A stretch of 64,000 nucleotides of DNA from Magnolia sinica. Taxonomy: Eukaryota; Streptophyta; Magnoliopsida; Magnoliales; Magnoliaceae. A model generated the notes under the pieces. That model ran no database searches, had not been told where the DNA came from, and was given only the letters and a program-made list of their open reading frames with translations. Below, piece after piece: positions 1 through 12,167 of the stretch. The position numbers and the translations under genes are program-made. Positions within the stretch are counted from its first letter, which is position 1. The number at the start of each line of letters is the position of its first letter. The stretch is taken from contig NC_080583.1 in assembly GCF_029962835.1 (NCBI RefSeq), forward strand, positions 65,643,158 through 65,707,157, read 5' to 3'.

Positions 1-59
1 CTCTCTTACACACCATTACATGTCAAGTACACATCACTCACCTTTTCACCCATCACACC

Positions 60-93
60 CATCTCTCTCCCTCTCTCTCTCTCTCTTACATCC

Positions 94-127
<34 letters not shown>
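60..127. repeat. (CT)n microsatellite
   Basis: Nearly pure CT dinucleotide tract with a short interruption. Another short tract lies at about 420-443. The same tracts recur in the 3' LTR copy. Confidence 0.9.
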
Positions 128-132
<5 letters not shown>

Positions 133-439
133 CAAACTTCATCTCCAAGTAACCCAACATCCAAGCTATCTTCATGAGAGAAGCCATGTGTGGCCCACTT
201 TCCTGCCTCCTATCTTCACCATCAAAGCATCATCTCAACCGTTGGATCAATTTCTTTAGAGCTATATAACGCGTTGATGGAAAAAGGAAGAAGAGATCTT
301 GAGGTGAGTGCTCATCATCTCGTTGTTCTGATTTAGGGCCCACATATGGTGGGACGCATCTTGATGTATGCATTGTATTGAGGGGCCCATAGTGGCGGGG
401 CCCCTCCTCCATCCATTTTCCCTCTCTCTCTCTCTCTCT

Positions 440-1311
440 CTCTTTATGGTGATGATGTGTGGCCCACCGTGATGTATCCATGCCATCCTTCCAGTGGGCG
501 AGGCCCACCTGGCTGTCCGTTAGGACAGGCCTGGGCGAATGGAAAAATACAAATATCTGCTTGGTCCTGTGGGACCCACCATGTTGTATATGTAAATATC
601 CACACCGTCCATCCAATCTACTGGACTGGTGGGCCACACGTGTGGACCCACCTTAGGATGGAAGCGGATTGGCTGGATGTACCTCACACCAGCTATATAG
701 CTGGTACATAAACACCAGCAAGTTTTGTGGGCCCCACCGTAAGGTATGTTCTATATCCAAACCATCAGTCCGTTTTTGGCAGCCGTGGGACCCACTCCAC
801 ACATGCTGCATGTGTGGAGGCGGGGCTCACATTAATGTATGCGTTCTATATCCACCGTGTCCATTGGAGGGCGGTGGGTTCCAGCAGCAACGCTGCTGTT
901 TGACGTCAGCAGGTCCTGTGGGGACCTGATGTATATGTTGTGGCATCCACGCCATCCGTGCTGCCTCTAGCACGTCGGGCCCTCTTATGATGTGCAGGAT
1001 CCACACCGCTAGACCCTGGACGGTGGGTCCCACACAGCTTAAGCTGCTGACTGACGTCAGCCAGTTCTAAGGGTTTGATCATGGGTACGTGATATATCCA
1101 ACCGTCCATCAGTTCACTAGCTAGCAGCTACTGTTCCTAATCATGAGGTATTTGTTATATCCTAACCATCCATTCTCTGTACATGGCCCCACCATGGCAG
1201 CGTGTGGGGCCCACCTTGATTTAATGTAACCCATCCACACCGTCCAGATCTTGGACGGTGGGAGTGGATTGACTAGTGTACCTTACGCCAGCAATGCTAT
1301 GTGGCTGGGCA

Positions 1312-1380
<69 letters not shown>

Positions 1381-1900
1381 CATTGTATTATATGGTGGGC
1401 CCCACGTGGGACTCGCCTCTGTGTATACAGATTGGCTGGAGTACCTTCTCACCAGCTACATAGCTGTTGACGTCAGCAATTATGTGGGACCCACCTTGTT
1501 GTATATCCACACCGTCCATTTGGATGGTGTGCTGTTGGCTGCACCATGCTCTACAGCCACACCGTCCATCTGACGTGTGCTGGGTGGGCCACACATGTTA
1601 TATATGAGTTTTATCCATGCTGCATAGCAGCCGTGGGACCCACCCACGTGTGGACTCCACATGATGCATGTGTTTATCCCAACCATCCATCTGTTCATTT
1701 AGCTAATGGGCGTGGGTCCACCATGATGTAAATGTTTTATCCACTCTGTCCAATCCATGGACGTGGACCACACCGTGATGTATGTTTTGTATTCCAGGCC
1801 GTCCGTGCTTGGACGGTTCTGTGTGACCCCACCATGTTGTATGCATTTCATCCACACAGTCCACACCTCTAGACGGTGCTGGACAATGTTTGGATGGTGC
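440..1900. repeat. Degenerate array of about 50-60 bp GTGGGNCCCAC units inside the LTR
   Basis: A short phrase recurs in varied form: GTGGGNCCCACC, then a TGATGTATGT-like stretch, then ATCCACACCGTCCATC, then GGACGGTG. The spacing is irregular at about 50-80 bp. The same phrase recurs at 34860-37100 in the solo LTR, at 41500-44950 and at 47040-47720. Each unit contains a near palindrome. Confidence 0.75.
1317..1378. repeat. (TA)n microsatellite
   Basis: About 60 bases of pure TA/AT repeat within the family A LTR. Confidence 0.95.
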
Positions 1901-2037
1901 TGATTTACATGGACAATGTTTGGACAGTTCTGATCATCATTAGTGGGCCATGTGCCCTATGGAATGATAGTGTATAGTGATACACATGTTACACCTTCAA
2001 CTATTGAAATGATTTAAGATGTAATCCAAGCTCCCAT

Positions 2038-2470
2038 CTGTGAGGCCCACTTTGATGTATTTTGTGGCTCACTCGAGAGGCCCACTTTGATATACTTGTG
2101 ACCCATCTGTGAGGCCCACCTTGATATATTTGTAGCCCATCTATGAGGCCCATTAGTGCAGCCCATTGATGTAGCCGACTTGATGTGTATGAGGCTCATT
2201 AGTGCGGCCCATTGATGCAGCCCACTTAATGTGTATGAGGCCCATGTGCAGGGCCCACCTATAATGTATATTAGGCTCATGTGTAGGGCCCACCTATTGT
2301 ATATTTGAAGCCCATGGGTTGTGGCCCATTGTGATGTATGTGAGGCCCATATGACGAGGCCCGATGTGATGTAATCATGGCCCATGTGCCAAGGCCCACT
2401 ATGATGAGTATTTGGCCCATGAATGAGACCCATAGTGATGTATTAAGTCCTTGTATGAGGCCATGGGCCT
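2038..2470. repeat. Degenerate GAGGCCCA...TGATGTAT tandem array
   Basis: About 30-base units of the form GAGGCCCA(T/C)...GTGATGTAT repeat with substitutions. A second block of the same units lies at about 3145-3450. The homologous place in the solo LTR is about 37260-37730. Confidence 0.7.
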
Positions 2471-2589
2471 ACGATACGTTTGGCTCTATGTGGGCCACTC
2501 CTTGGGAGCAATGATGGTTAAATGTCCATATTGATGGACGATGATGGTTGAATGTACACATTGTGACCTTCCCTTAGGACTTGTTAGGC

Positions 2590-3140
2590 CCATCGAGGCC
2601 GATTCTGATTGTTGAGGCCGATTGTCGAGGTCAATTTCAATTATCGAGGCCAATTGTTGAGGCCGATTCCGATTGTCGAGGCTGATTATTGAGGCTGATT
2701 CCGATTATCGATACCGATTTCGATTGTTGAGGCCAATTGTTGAGGCCGATTCCGATTCTGAATGTCGATACCGATTCCGATTGTCGATTCCGACTTCGAT
2801 TGTCGAGACCGATTCCAATTACGATTGTCGAGGCCGATTATCAAGGATTCCGATTGTCGACACCGATTCCGATTGTCAAGGCCGATTCTGATTCTGATTG
2901 TCGAGGACGATTCCGATTGTCGATACCAATTCTAATTGTCGAGGCCGATTCCGATTGTCGAGGCCGATTGTTGAGGCCAATTGTTGAGGCCGATTCCGAA
3001 TATTGAGGCCGATTCTGATTCCGATTGTCGAGGCCGATTGTTGAGGCTGATTCCAATTCCGATTGTTGAGGTCGATTATTGAGGCCGATTTCGATTGTCG
3101 ATACCGATTTCGATTGTCGATTCCGATTCCGATTGTCAAG
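2590..3140. repeat. Minisatellite built on GATTCCGATTGTCGAGGCC
   Basis: Short units of about 18-21 bases (CGAGGCCGATTCCGATTGT and variants) repeat about 28 times with variation in length. It occupies the same place in the LTR as a 37-base minisatellite in the solo LTR at 38033-38625, but the unit is different. Confidence 0.85.
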
Positions 3141-3144
3141 GCTT

Positions 3145-5148
3145 AATGAGATGCATATGCGGCCCGTATTTGAGGCTCATTGTGATGTGCATTCGGCTCG
3201 TGTTTGAGGCCCAATGTGATGTATATGCAGCTCGTATTTAAGGCCCGTTGTGATGTGTATTCAGCCCGTGTTTAAGGCCCAATTTGATGTATATGAGACC
3301 TATGTGATGAGGCTCATTGTGATGCATTTGAGGGCCAGGCGATGGAGCCCATTGTGATGTATGTTAGGCCCATGTGAAAGGCCCATCGTGATGTGTATTA
3401 AGCTCTTGAGTGAGGCCTATGGTGTTGTATATTTGGCCCTTGTGTGAGGCCATGGATCAACTGTATGTTAGGCTCTATATGGGTCATTCCTTAGGGGCAG
3501 TGTTGGTTAAATGTCCACATTGTCGAGGTCGATTGTCGATGATAGTTATTGATACCGATTATGAGTATGTGACAGCATAGCATCATGATACATGCCCATA
3601 CATATCATTTGCATGTTTGTTATGAGATATGATTGACCATTGCATATGCCATAGTACCGGTTGTTATGAGACTCCCTGATAGGCGAGATTGTCTCACATG
3701 AGCGTACGATATACGCAGGATTGATGCATGATTGAACTATGTGACTCATGCATCTCGCATTGTGTGATTATGATTACCGTACGCCCTAGTGACATCAGGG
3801 TCGTAGCCTCCACAGGCATATTGTGGATGACCAGATGAGATACTAGAAATCCATTTTACATGAGGTGCTATAGATATCCCTAGGTGAAAGTCCTTAAACC
3901 CTCTTGGTTCCAGAAGTTGCTCCAACATCTATACCAACTGGATGCATGAGCGCATGAAGGTCGTGTACCGTTAGGCCGCGTCTCCCACTGTGTCGTGATC
4001 CGTTGGAAGGGGGTACGGCCTTACCTGCCCGAGAGGAGGGGGCAATGCTAGGCTGAGTCTTACCAGTTCGAGGAATGAGTCCGCATCGACGAGCCGGGCC
4101 TGATATTGCAGGCGGATAGTGAGGTCTCTTCCACTCACCTTGTTGCGCGCGATCGGGCTGCAATCTAATTTGGAGTGTAATAGACCCCGGTAATTTTCCA
4201 AAGAGGATCCATACTGATATGTGGACTTATTGAGTAGGAGTTGCATATTCATTCATTCATTCACTATCCACACAGGCTGGTGGTTTGCAACTATTCGTTA
4301 CATGTACCTTCGCATGACTAGGATTTCGGATAGGCGCGCGACCAACCTGAGATCAAGAGTTTACTACATTGTTTCTAACTATCCAAATTTAGGTATGGGA
4401 TTGGTTTGGATAGAATTCTCTTGTGATGGACCCCATAGCCTGCGATACTACGTACTATCAGCCCGACTTCACACTCCAGCTTGGTCATTTTATTCGCATC
4501 ACATATTGCATTGCATCCTCAGCACATAGTATTTGACTTACTATCTTTGCATTGCATAGTTAATCTACATTGCTTTCTCAGTATATGATATTGGTTTATT
4601 ATATTTTTGCATCGCATAGTCTGGATAAGGCTGATAGTATTTATGGGCCTATTAGCATGTTTTCGCATTATTCTGATATTTTATGATTCATTATCTTATC
4701 AATATTTCTGCTTACTCTGATTACTCTGATATTGCTTACTTGACACTTACTTCGTGCACACACTTTCACCACCCATCAAGCTTTCTATAAGCTTATGCAC
4801 GATAGATGCGTGCAGGTGACGTTAGGTTGCAGTAACATTGGGCTTGGAGCATGCAACGGACCTCTAGAGCTTTGATTTTCGATATATGTATTTCCCTTTT
4901 AGTATTGTATTCAAATTATTATATTAGTGGATATGTGATGATGATGTTGCCTTTGTGATTTGGGTAAACTTGTGGTTATGCTCCTTATGAAATAAATGTA
5001 CGTTGAAAAATCCTCCTTGTAGGATCCCAGGATCGAAATCTGGCGTATGGGCGTTAGGGGCTGAGAATGGGGTATTATGGAGGCTGTCGGCACCGGATTC
5101 GGTGATCAGAATTCCTGTGAGTCCGATCTCCCGGTTTAGGGCATGACA
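3145..5148 (+). repeat. 3' portion of family A LTR, non-coding
   Basis: The sequence from about 3540 on is closely similar to 38860-40470 of the solo LTR. Shared landmarks are a GATACATGCCCA block, a TAGATATCCCTAGGTGAAAG block, a CTTTCTATAAGCTTATGCACG block and the end GGTTTAGGGCATGACA. Open frames here are short and not conserved between the copies, so I do not call genes. Confidence 0.7.
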
Positions 5149-5186
5149 GAAGAGTCCGATCTCCGGGTTTAGGGCATGACAGAAGA

Positions 5187-5198
5187 TGATATCAGAGC
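5187..5198 (+). other. Primer binding site (initiator tRNA-Met type)
   Basis: TGATATCAGAGC lies a few bases after the LTR end TGACA. It differs by one base from the standard plant TGGTATCAGAGC site. This fixes the element as plus strand. Confidence 0.75.
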
Positions 5199-5574
5199 AT
5201 AACTTGGGAATACCTGAAGATAACATCACATATCTGCTGATAGCTACCCTTCACTGTATGATTGTTGAGAACTTAGAATAATTAGATTCCCAAGTTCAAA
5301 TAACTTAGAACTTTTTGACATAGCTCCCTACCGTTGAGATTGTGATACTGCTTAGTGTTTCAGTCTCGATCGTTTCTGACCGGAATCCAATATTCAGTAG
5401 GATCACCATAGTGTTGATGATGCGTCTTGGGAGGGGCGAGGTTGAGATTAGAGAACACTATCTTCATCCTTTTGAAGATTGATTAAACCTTGACATATAT
5501 ACTTGATGATGTTTCCTCTTCCCTTGTCTGTTCTGGAAATTTCGAGGATGAAATTTTTATTAGGTGGGGAGAGC
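5199..5574 (+). other. Internal remnant of family A with purine tract at its end
   Basis: About 0.38 kb lies between the primer site and the next LTR. It ends in TTCGAGGATGAAATTT, then a GGTGGGGAGAG purine tract and the new LTR at 5575. No protein domain is visible. Confidence 0.65.
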
Positions 5575-6760
<1,186 letters not shown>

Positions 6761-9700
6761 TGTAACGCCCCGTGTTTTCAGGACTCGAGTATATAACCCG
6801 TTTCCCAAAAACTCGAGTGTTAGCATATAAAATCCAGTGTAAATTTGAACCGCTTATCATTAATCAGAGTTAACACCAACAAAGCTAGAATAAACCATGC
6901 ATTGAATAAAAACATTCTGATCATTTCAAAATTCCAAATGTAGAGCCCATACAAGACTTATACAATCCCAAATAACAAAGTTCGTGTAAGCAGAAACAGG
7001 AATCTATCAGCTAGTGGTGGAGCTCAATATGGGCTGCAAGGACCCCGCCTAGCTCCCTAGCTACTCGATCTGCTCCAGCAACCTAGCGAACGGCATCGGC
7101 TCGCCCTATACCTGCATCAACTGTTACGGTTTGATATTGTCAATGGCTATCGCAATGAGGAGCACCCTCTAAGTTACGCACTCATCATTCATAATCCAAT
7201 ACAGATTACAAGTCATGAAATTAAATACACTAAACATGGTATTTCATGGTCATACTCATATTAAGAAAATCAACCAATCAACAGAATTTCATCATAAGCA
7301 AAATATAATGGCAGCTGCAATATGAGGAACACGTCTAGATAACTAAACAATCAATCATACAACTTTCTATTACACCCGAGAATCACATTTGTATGCGAAC
7401 TCTGTAAGAAGGCTAGAAAATCAATAAGCGAACTTTAGCTCCACCCGAAAATCATGGTACAAGCGAAATCCATGAGGTAAATAAAAAATCAACCCTCAAA
7501 CCTCTTCTTCATCCGGAGATCATGTCGTACGTGAACTCGGCAACATGGCTAGAAAATCGATATGCGAACTTCAGCTCCACCCGAAAATCATGGTACGACT
7601 GAACATCGCAGATGAAGAGACAAACAACATACAAACCCTAAATCACCCTGAAATCATGTCGTACGTGAATACCGCAAGATGACTAGAAAATCGATAAGTG
7701 AACTTCAGCTCCACCTAGAAATCATGGTACGACTGAACACCGCAAGGTGGCTAGGAAAACAAACATACAACTCTAGACAACTCAGAAATCATATCGTACG
7801 TAAACACCGCAAGATGGCTAGAAAATCGATAAACGAACTTCAGCTCCACCCGAAAATCATGGTACGACTGAACTCCACAAGATGGCTAGGAAATAAAATG
7901 GTATGTAAATATAACCAATAAGCCACAAAGGGCATCAATGACCCATCTAAGGCACAAGGGCAAATGTGCAATTCAAGCCGTGTAAGGCAAATGTGGAGCG
8001 CAGGATAATAAGTCCAAGGTAAGTTCCATTCAATTCATCATTCAAGCACAAGTAGTAGTATATAAATAAATTAATACATATACAATAAATGATAGCATGT
8101 TATTATCGAACCATTCATACATGTTATAATTAAAAAGAAACGTTTATCGTCCAACACATGAATTAACTATACAAGTTAGCATATTTAATAGTAAAGTAAC
8201 TAACTCAGTTAAAGGAATCAGGCCATCATCTATATATAGATTGATGAAATCAAGTGGGAAGCTCAAAGGGTGAGTCCTCACCTGAGGGGGTTGTATTAAT
8301 GCTCTTAATCCAAGTTCCCCCGAGCACTTTGCAGACCCAAAATCAAACAAGTAATCTCCTAAAGTCACATTTTGTATTAGTCAAATGTTCTGAAGGCTTT
8401 AACTAACTAACACCTTGAAGTCGTGTGGTTTTGAGAGGTCTCATGGATAAGCCATTTGGGCCAGCATTAGAGTGACCAAGCCCACCAGATTTTTGGTCCA
8501 ACAAGGGCCCAAATTTACCCCTAACTAAGTACTGAACTGGGCCTTTGTTTTGGGCCCAACAATAGGATCCAATACAAGCCCAAAATGGGGCTGGCTTAGG
8601 TCGCTTCTGGCCCAAGAAATGGAAGGCCCAGCCGAGTGCTGGTTGAAGGTTGGTGTCTAGCTCGCTTCAAGGCCCAGTTGAGGCCTGATTTTGGTCTCAT
8701 GTGTGGCCCATTTGAAGGCCTGTTTCAGCCTAAATAGTGGGCCAACTGAAGAATGTTTTCAGCTAGATTGAAAACCGGTCTAAAGGCCTTTTTTTTTTTT
8801 TTTTTTTATAGCATTTTTCCCAATCCATCTGAGAGGTGTTGCAACTCAGATGTGGCCCAACTGGAAGCCTAATCAAGGCCCGGTTGAGGCATGCCTTTTA
8901 ACTCAAATCAGGGCTCTGCCCGAGGGTGCTTTTAGCCCACACTTTTGGGCTAGTTTCAGCTCACAGCAGGTTTCACGACCCAGTTAAACGTGCCAGCAGA
9001 GACTGGTTTCACGGTCCGACCAGAGATCGTTTTCAGTTCTGGTCGCAGCCCAAATGAAGGCTTTTCTTAGCCCACATTACTGATGTATAGTGTGGCCCAC
9101 TGAGTTTGAAGGGACGGTGGGTTCTCGAGTTGTACTTGTCGGTGGAGTGCATGGTGCGGCCCACTGAGTTTGAAACTCAGGTGCAGCAATAACAGTAGGT
9201 TGGCAACGAGAAGAAATAACGTCTCCCTCTCTCTCTCGTGCTTTATTTCTTCCTTTTCTTTCTGATTTTCTTCTTCCCTTCCTCCTGTAGGAGGATGTTC
9301 AGCAACAAATTCGGCAAAAAAAAACCAGGTTGACTCGATAGCGAGTCGAGCTCAGCTCGGTTCAGGCCGGTGCGACAGTGCACTCACTTCCTTTTCTCAG
9401 ATTTTCTTCCCTCTCTAACTCTCGACTCTCCTTGAAGGCCAACAACTCCACCGGACTCAACGAGCTCGCCCAACCTGTTCGAAGTCACCTCAACTCGTCA
9501 TGGTGCGGCTCCTCTTCAATGAGGAAGATAATGGCAGATTTTTAATCTGCACCTGTTTCTTTGAAACAAGAGCATGTGGCGCTTCATAATGAGGTCATGA
9601 AGCTTGAAGAAGAAGGAGAATGAAGCTTCTATGGGGTTTTGGTGGTGGGTTCGGAAGGAGAAGCTGGCAGTGGGTTTTTTTTTCTTTCTTTCTCATTCTC

Positions 9701-10817
9701 TTTTATCTCAAAGAAAACCTAGCTAGGACGGCTGGGATTGATTTGAAATGGACGGTCAGAATAGGGGGATTCGGCCTCACGCGGATTGCCAAGGTGGAGT
9801 GGAGACAGTTTCCCAATTTCGGAAACAATTTGTTTCTAGGCCTGATTTGTGGCTGAATTTGCGTGCGCATGCGTGCAATCCAATGGTGGATTGACCATGA
9901 TGTTGTTCGTCCTTGGGCCCTCTACAAGATGGACGGATCGGATTGATCCATCAAGCAACATAGGTGGGCCATGGTTCAATGAGAACGGTCCCTATTCAAC
10001 CGTCTGACAGAAATTCAAAAGAAAAGAGGGAGAGGGAATTCCTTTCCTCTTTCAGGCGGGCACGGGTTAGCGCCTGTCTGACCGTGCCAGTGGCCTGATG
10101 CTCCACGGGTACACGCACCCAGTGTACACACGCATCAAGGATGGGGTCCACAGTGGTGTCCGTGATGTAATCCACTCTGTTCATCTGTTTCGTCGGGTTA
10201 AACTAGGGCTTGGCCCAAAGAATGGGGTAGATCTATGGCTTAGGTGGGTCGTATCAATTGAAATATGGCCATTTAGTGTCCATTGTCATTGATTCGATGG
10301 AGATCCGGGATCCACATTCACAATCAGGGTCGTTCATCTAACTGGCGAGCCTATCAGGGCCACTTTCTATTTTAGATTATATAATAAAAATATACAGACA
10401 TATTTGCTTAGTATAATAAATTATAGTTACGGATAAGTATTAATTAATATTTATAATGTATTTTTTTTTTTTTTATGATTATTCATGCATATATAGTATG
10501 GTAAGATTAATATTAAGTGATATGTATGTTATATGTGTAGTCTAATACGACAATATGTAGTTAAAATTATAAAATGCAAGCATTAATTAATATGCATCAA
10601 TTATATTGTAATGAGTTGGGATACAATTTATTTTATATATGGTTTAAATAATATAAAATAAATAATATACGTAATTTGAATAATTTAAGCAACATGTGTA
10701 TTATTACAGATAATTACAAAATTATTTATATAATATATGTACTATCATATCATATTTAAAATGAACCATTTGGTCTTCCCGGATACACCCGAGTAGTGAA
10801 AAGTACGGGCTGTTACA
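6761..10817 (-). repeat. LTR of family B (about 4.06 kb)
   Basis: The ends are TG...CA in minus orientation: TGTAACAGCC and GCGTTACA. It holds a period-133 tandem repeat at 7411-7895, T-rich tracts and an AT-rich end at 10370-10780. No coding sequence is supported. An LTR this long is seen in some plant chromovirus lineages, but I did not assign a clade. Confidence 0.7.
7411..7895. repeat. Tandem repeat, period about 133 bp, about 4 copies
   Basis: The phrase GGCTAGAAAATCGATAAGCG...CTTCAGCTCCACCCGAAAATCATGG starts near 7411, 7547, 7680 and 7813. Copies differ by scattered substitutions. Confidence 0.85.
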
Positions 10818-11600
10818 ATCTAGCCCCCTTAAAGAGAATTTTGCTCTCGAAATTCAATATTTCTACCTTAAATGGGAGTGAGGATAATGTATTCTACCAT
10901 GTCTCTTAGCATTCACCAGCTTCCTCGTGAAGTATGTCTATATGCTTGAGGGCTCGTGACTGACTACCAGGACCAAGGTTGTTATAATCTACCCCCCCTT
11001 AAAGAAGAATCTCGCCCACGAGATTCGATCATGTTTATCCCAATTTCTTTCGGTACTCAAGGGTTTGCTCATACGACTTAGAGGAGTTTTATTATGATTA
11101 TCCCATTTATATAAGTTCGAGATTCATGATGAGAGTTCTATGTCATGCTAAAGAAGAGTAATTGTCTTATGTTTCAATGTTCGAGTTAACACAAATAGAC
11201 AGTTATGGTCGGCCTGAGCCTCATACGCCAAACTTCTGTCTGGCCAGGCAGTGAGTTTACTAGTATCCTTCTCAATCCCGGTGAGTATCGATCTTCTGCT
11301 TGATCATGGCATTGAGATCGTTGTAATCATTAGGATTTAAAATTTACATCAAACCGCATATACTTTGCTTAAACATAGTTCCGTCTATTCATGTTCCCGA
11401 TCATACTATTCATTTGAGATATGTTATCTAATTTCCTATTTCCCCAAGGAATAGGTCTAAATGATTCATTATGCTTCAACATTACAACTTAGCTATCTAG
11501 GGTGCTATCCTAGAATCTGTAATTTTAACTATTTCTAATTGTTTTAGTCACATTACTATGCATTCTCAAAATTTTATAATCCTTGCGAACTACGTTATAA
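10818..11600 (-). other. 3' interior remnant of family B
   Basis: Purine-tract-like blocks occur twice, at about 10818-10855 and 10980-11030 in minus orientation. The second reads CGAGATTCTTCTTTAAGG followed by a G run on the minus strand. No pol motif was recognised in the rest. Confidence 0.5.
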
Positions 11601-12082
11601 CTAAGAAGATTTACAAAGGTCATACCTTGGTGGTTGAAGTCGTTGTACTGAAGGGAAGATCCTCTCATCTCGCCGTTTCTTAAAACACTGCTTCAAGAAG
11701 TGACCTGGCCTTCCACAATAGTCACAAAGCTTATCCTGAATCGAAGAATGAGTTGGGTGAGATATTAATTCGAAGTCGTTGTACTGAAGGGAAGATCCTC
11801 TCATCTCGCCGTTTCTTAAAACACTGCTTCAAGAAGTGACCTGGCCTTCCACAATAGTTGCAAAGCTTATCCTGAATCGAAGAATGAGTTGGGTGAGACA
11901 TTAATTCCATCCTCTCTTCAGTCGTATGAGATGCAATTGGTGCCGCCTTGGCTTTGCTCGCTGAACCTCGAATAAGAGCACGTGTTTTGGCCCTACGCTC
12001 GAAGTCCTTCTCTATTCGCATGGCTTTATCTACGAGATGAGCAAAGTCAGTAAAGTCGAATGTGCACAATCTCGACTGGATT
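11601..12082 (-). pseudogene. Ty3/gypsy gag remnant with zinc knuckle (fossil)
   Basis: Minus-strand translation shows the end of a retrotransposon gag core (FDFTDFAHLVDKAMRIE) followed by a CCHC knuckle, CNYCGRPGHFLKQC, and basic residues. The knuckle segment is present twice because of a tandem duplication of about 136 bases (11636-11771 and 11772-11907). The knuckle identifies gag; the family assignment rests on the adjoining LTR end. It is a broken remnant. Confidence 0.75.
11636..11907. repeat. 136-bp direct tandem duplication in the gag remnant
   Basis: GAAGTCGTTGTACTGAAGGG starts at 11636 and again at 11772. The two copies differ at only a few positions, so the duplication is fairly recent. 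Confidence 0.85.
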
Positions 12083-12167
12083 TGAATAGTTCATTACAGA
12101 TTGATTAGACTTACAGGATGCAAAACTGCATCCTTTTACATTACAGATTAATTGAATAGTTCATTAC
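12083..12167. repeat. 70-bp-spaced direct repeat at the gypsy/host junction
   Basis: TGAATAGTTCATTAC occurs at about 12083 and again at about 12153. Between them lie two ACAGATT(G/A)ATT-like copies and a small inverted repeat (GGATGCA/TGCATCC). The first copy abuts the gag remnant and the second lies just past RRP45 exon 8. This looks like a junction repaired by local copying. Confidence 0.6.

Larger units (their letters stand above)
1..5181 (+). repeat. 5' LTR of family A (start outside window)
   Basis: The segment ends in TGACA directly before the primer site. It matches the segment at 5575-6760 (for example the TTACATG...CATCACTCACCTTTTCACCC block near 10 and again near 6030) and, in its second half, the solo LTR at 34180-40470. 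A 33-base block ending GGGCATGACAGAAG occurs twice at 5117-5185, so the LTR end could be 5148 or 5181. Apart from simple repeats, the LTR is built from GTGGGNCCCAC-type units, GAGGCCCA-type units and a minisatellite. No coding sequence was found. Confidence 0.7.
6761..12082 (-). mobile_element. Ty3/gypsy element, family B, minus strand, broken
   Basis: On the minus strand the order is gag remnant, a short 3' interior, purine tract, then an LTR that starts TGTAACAGCCCG (at 10817) and ends GGGGCGTTACA (at 6761). The phrase before the LTR (TTTCGAGAGCAAAATTC, then AAGGGGGCTAGAT) is the usual 3' end of plant Ty3/gypsy interiors. Only one LTR and part of the interior are present, so it is a broken copy. 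It was inserted in the 3' LTR of family A, and its other end touches the RRP45 gene. Confidence 0.75.

Noticed and set aside
20-259. Open frames over CT, TA and CA repeats (also at 1251-1573, 5798-6319 and 49012-49351)
   Set aside because: The translations are simple Ser-Leu, Ile-Tyr or Val-Cys runs produced by microsatellites.
2673-3139. Long open frames in both strands of the minisatellite
   Set aside because: They arise because the repeat unit lacks stops; the copies at the other LTR are different, so there is no conserved protein.
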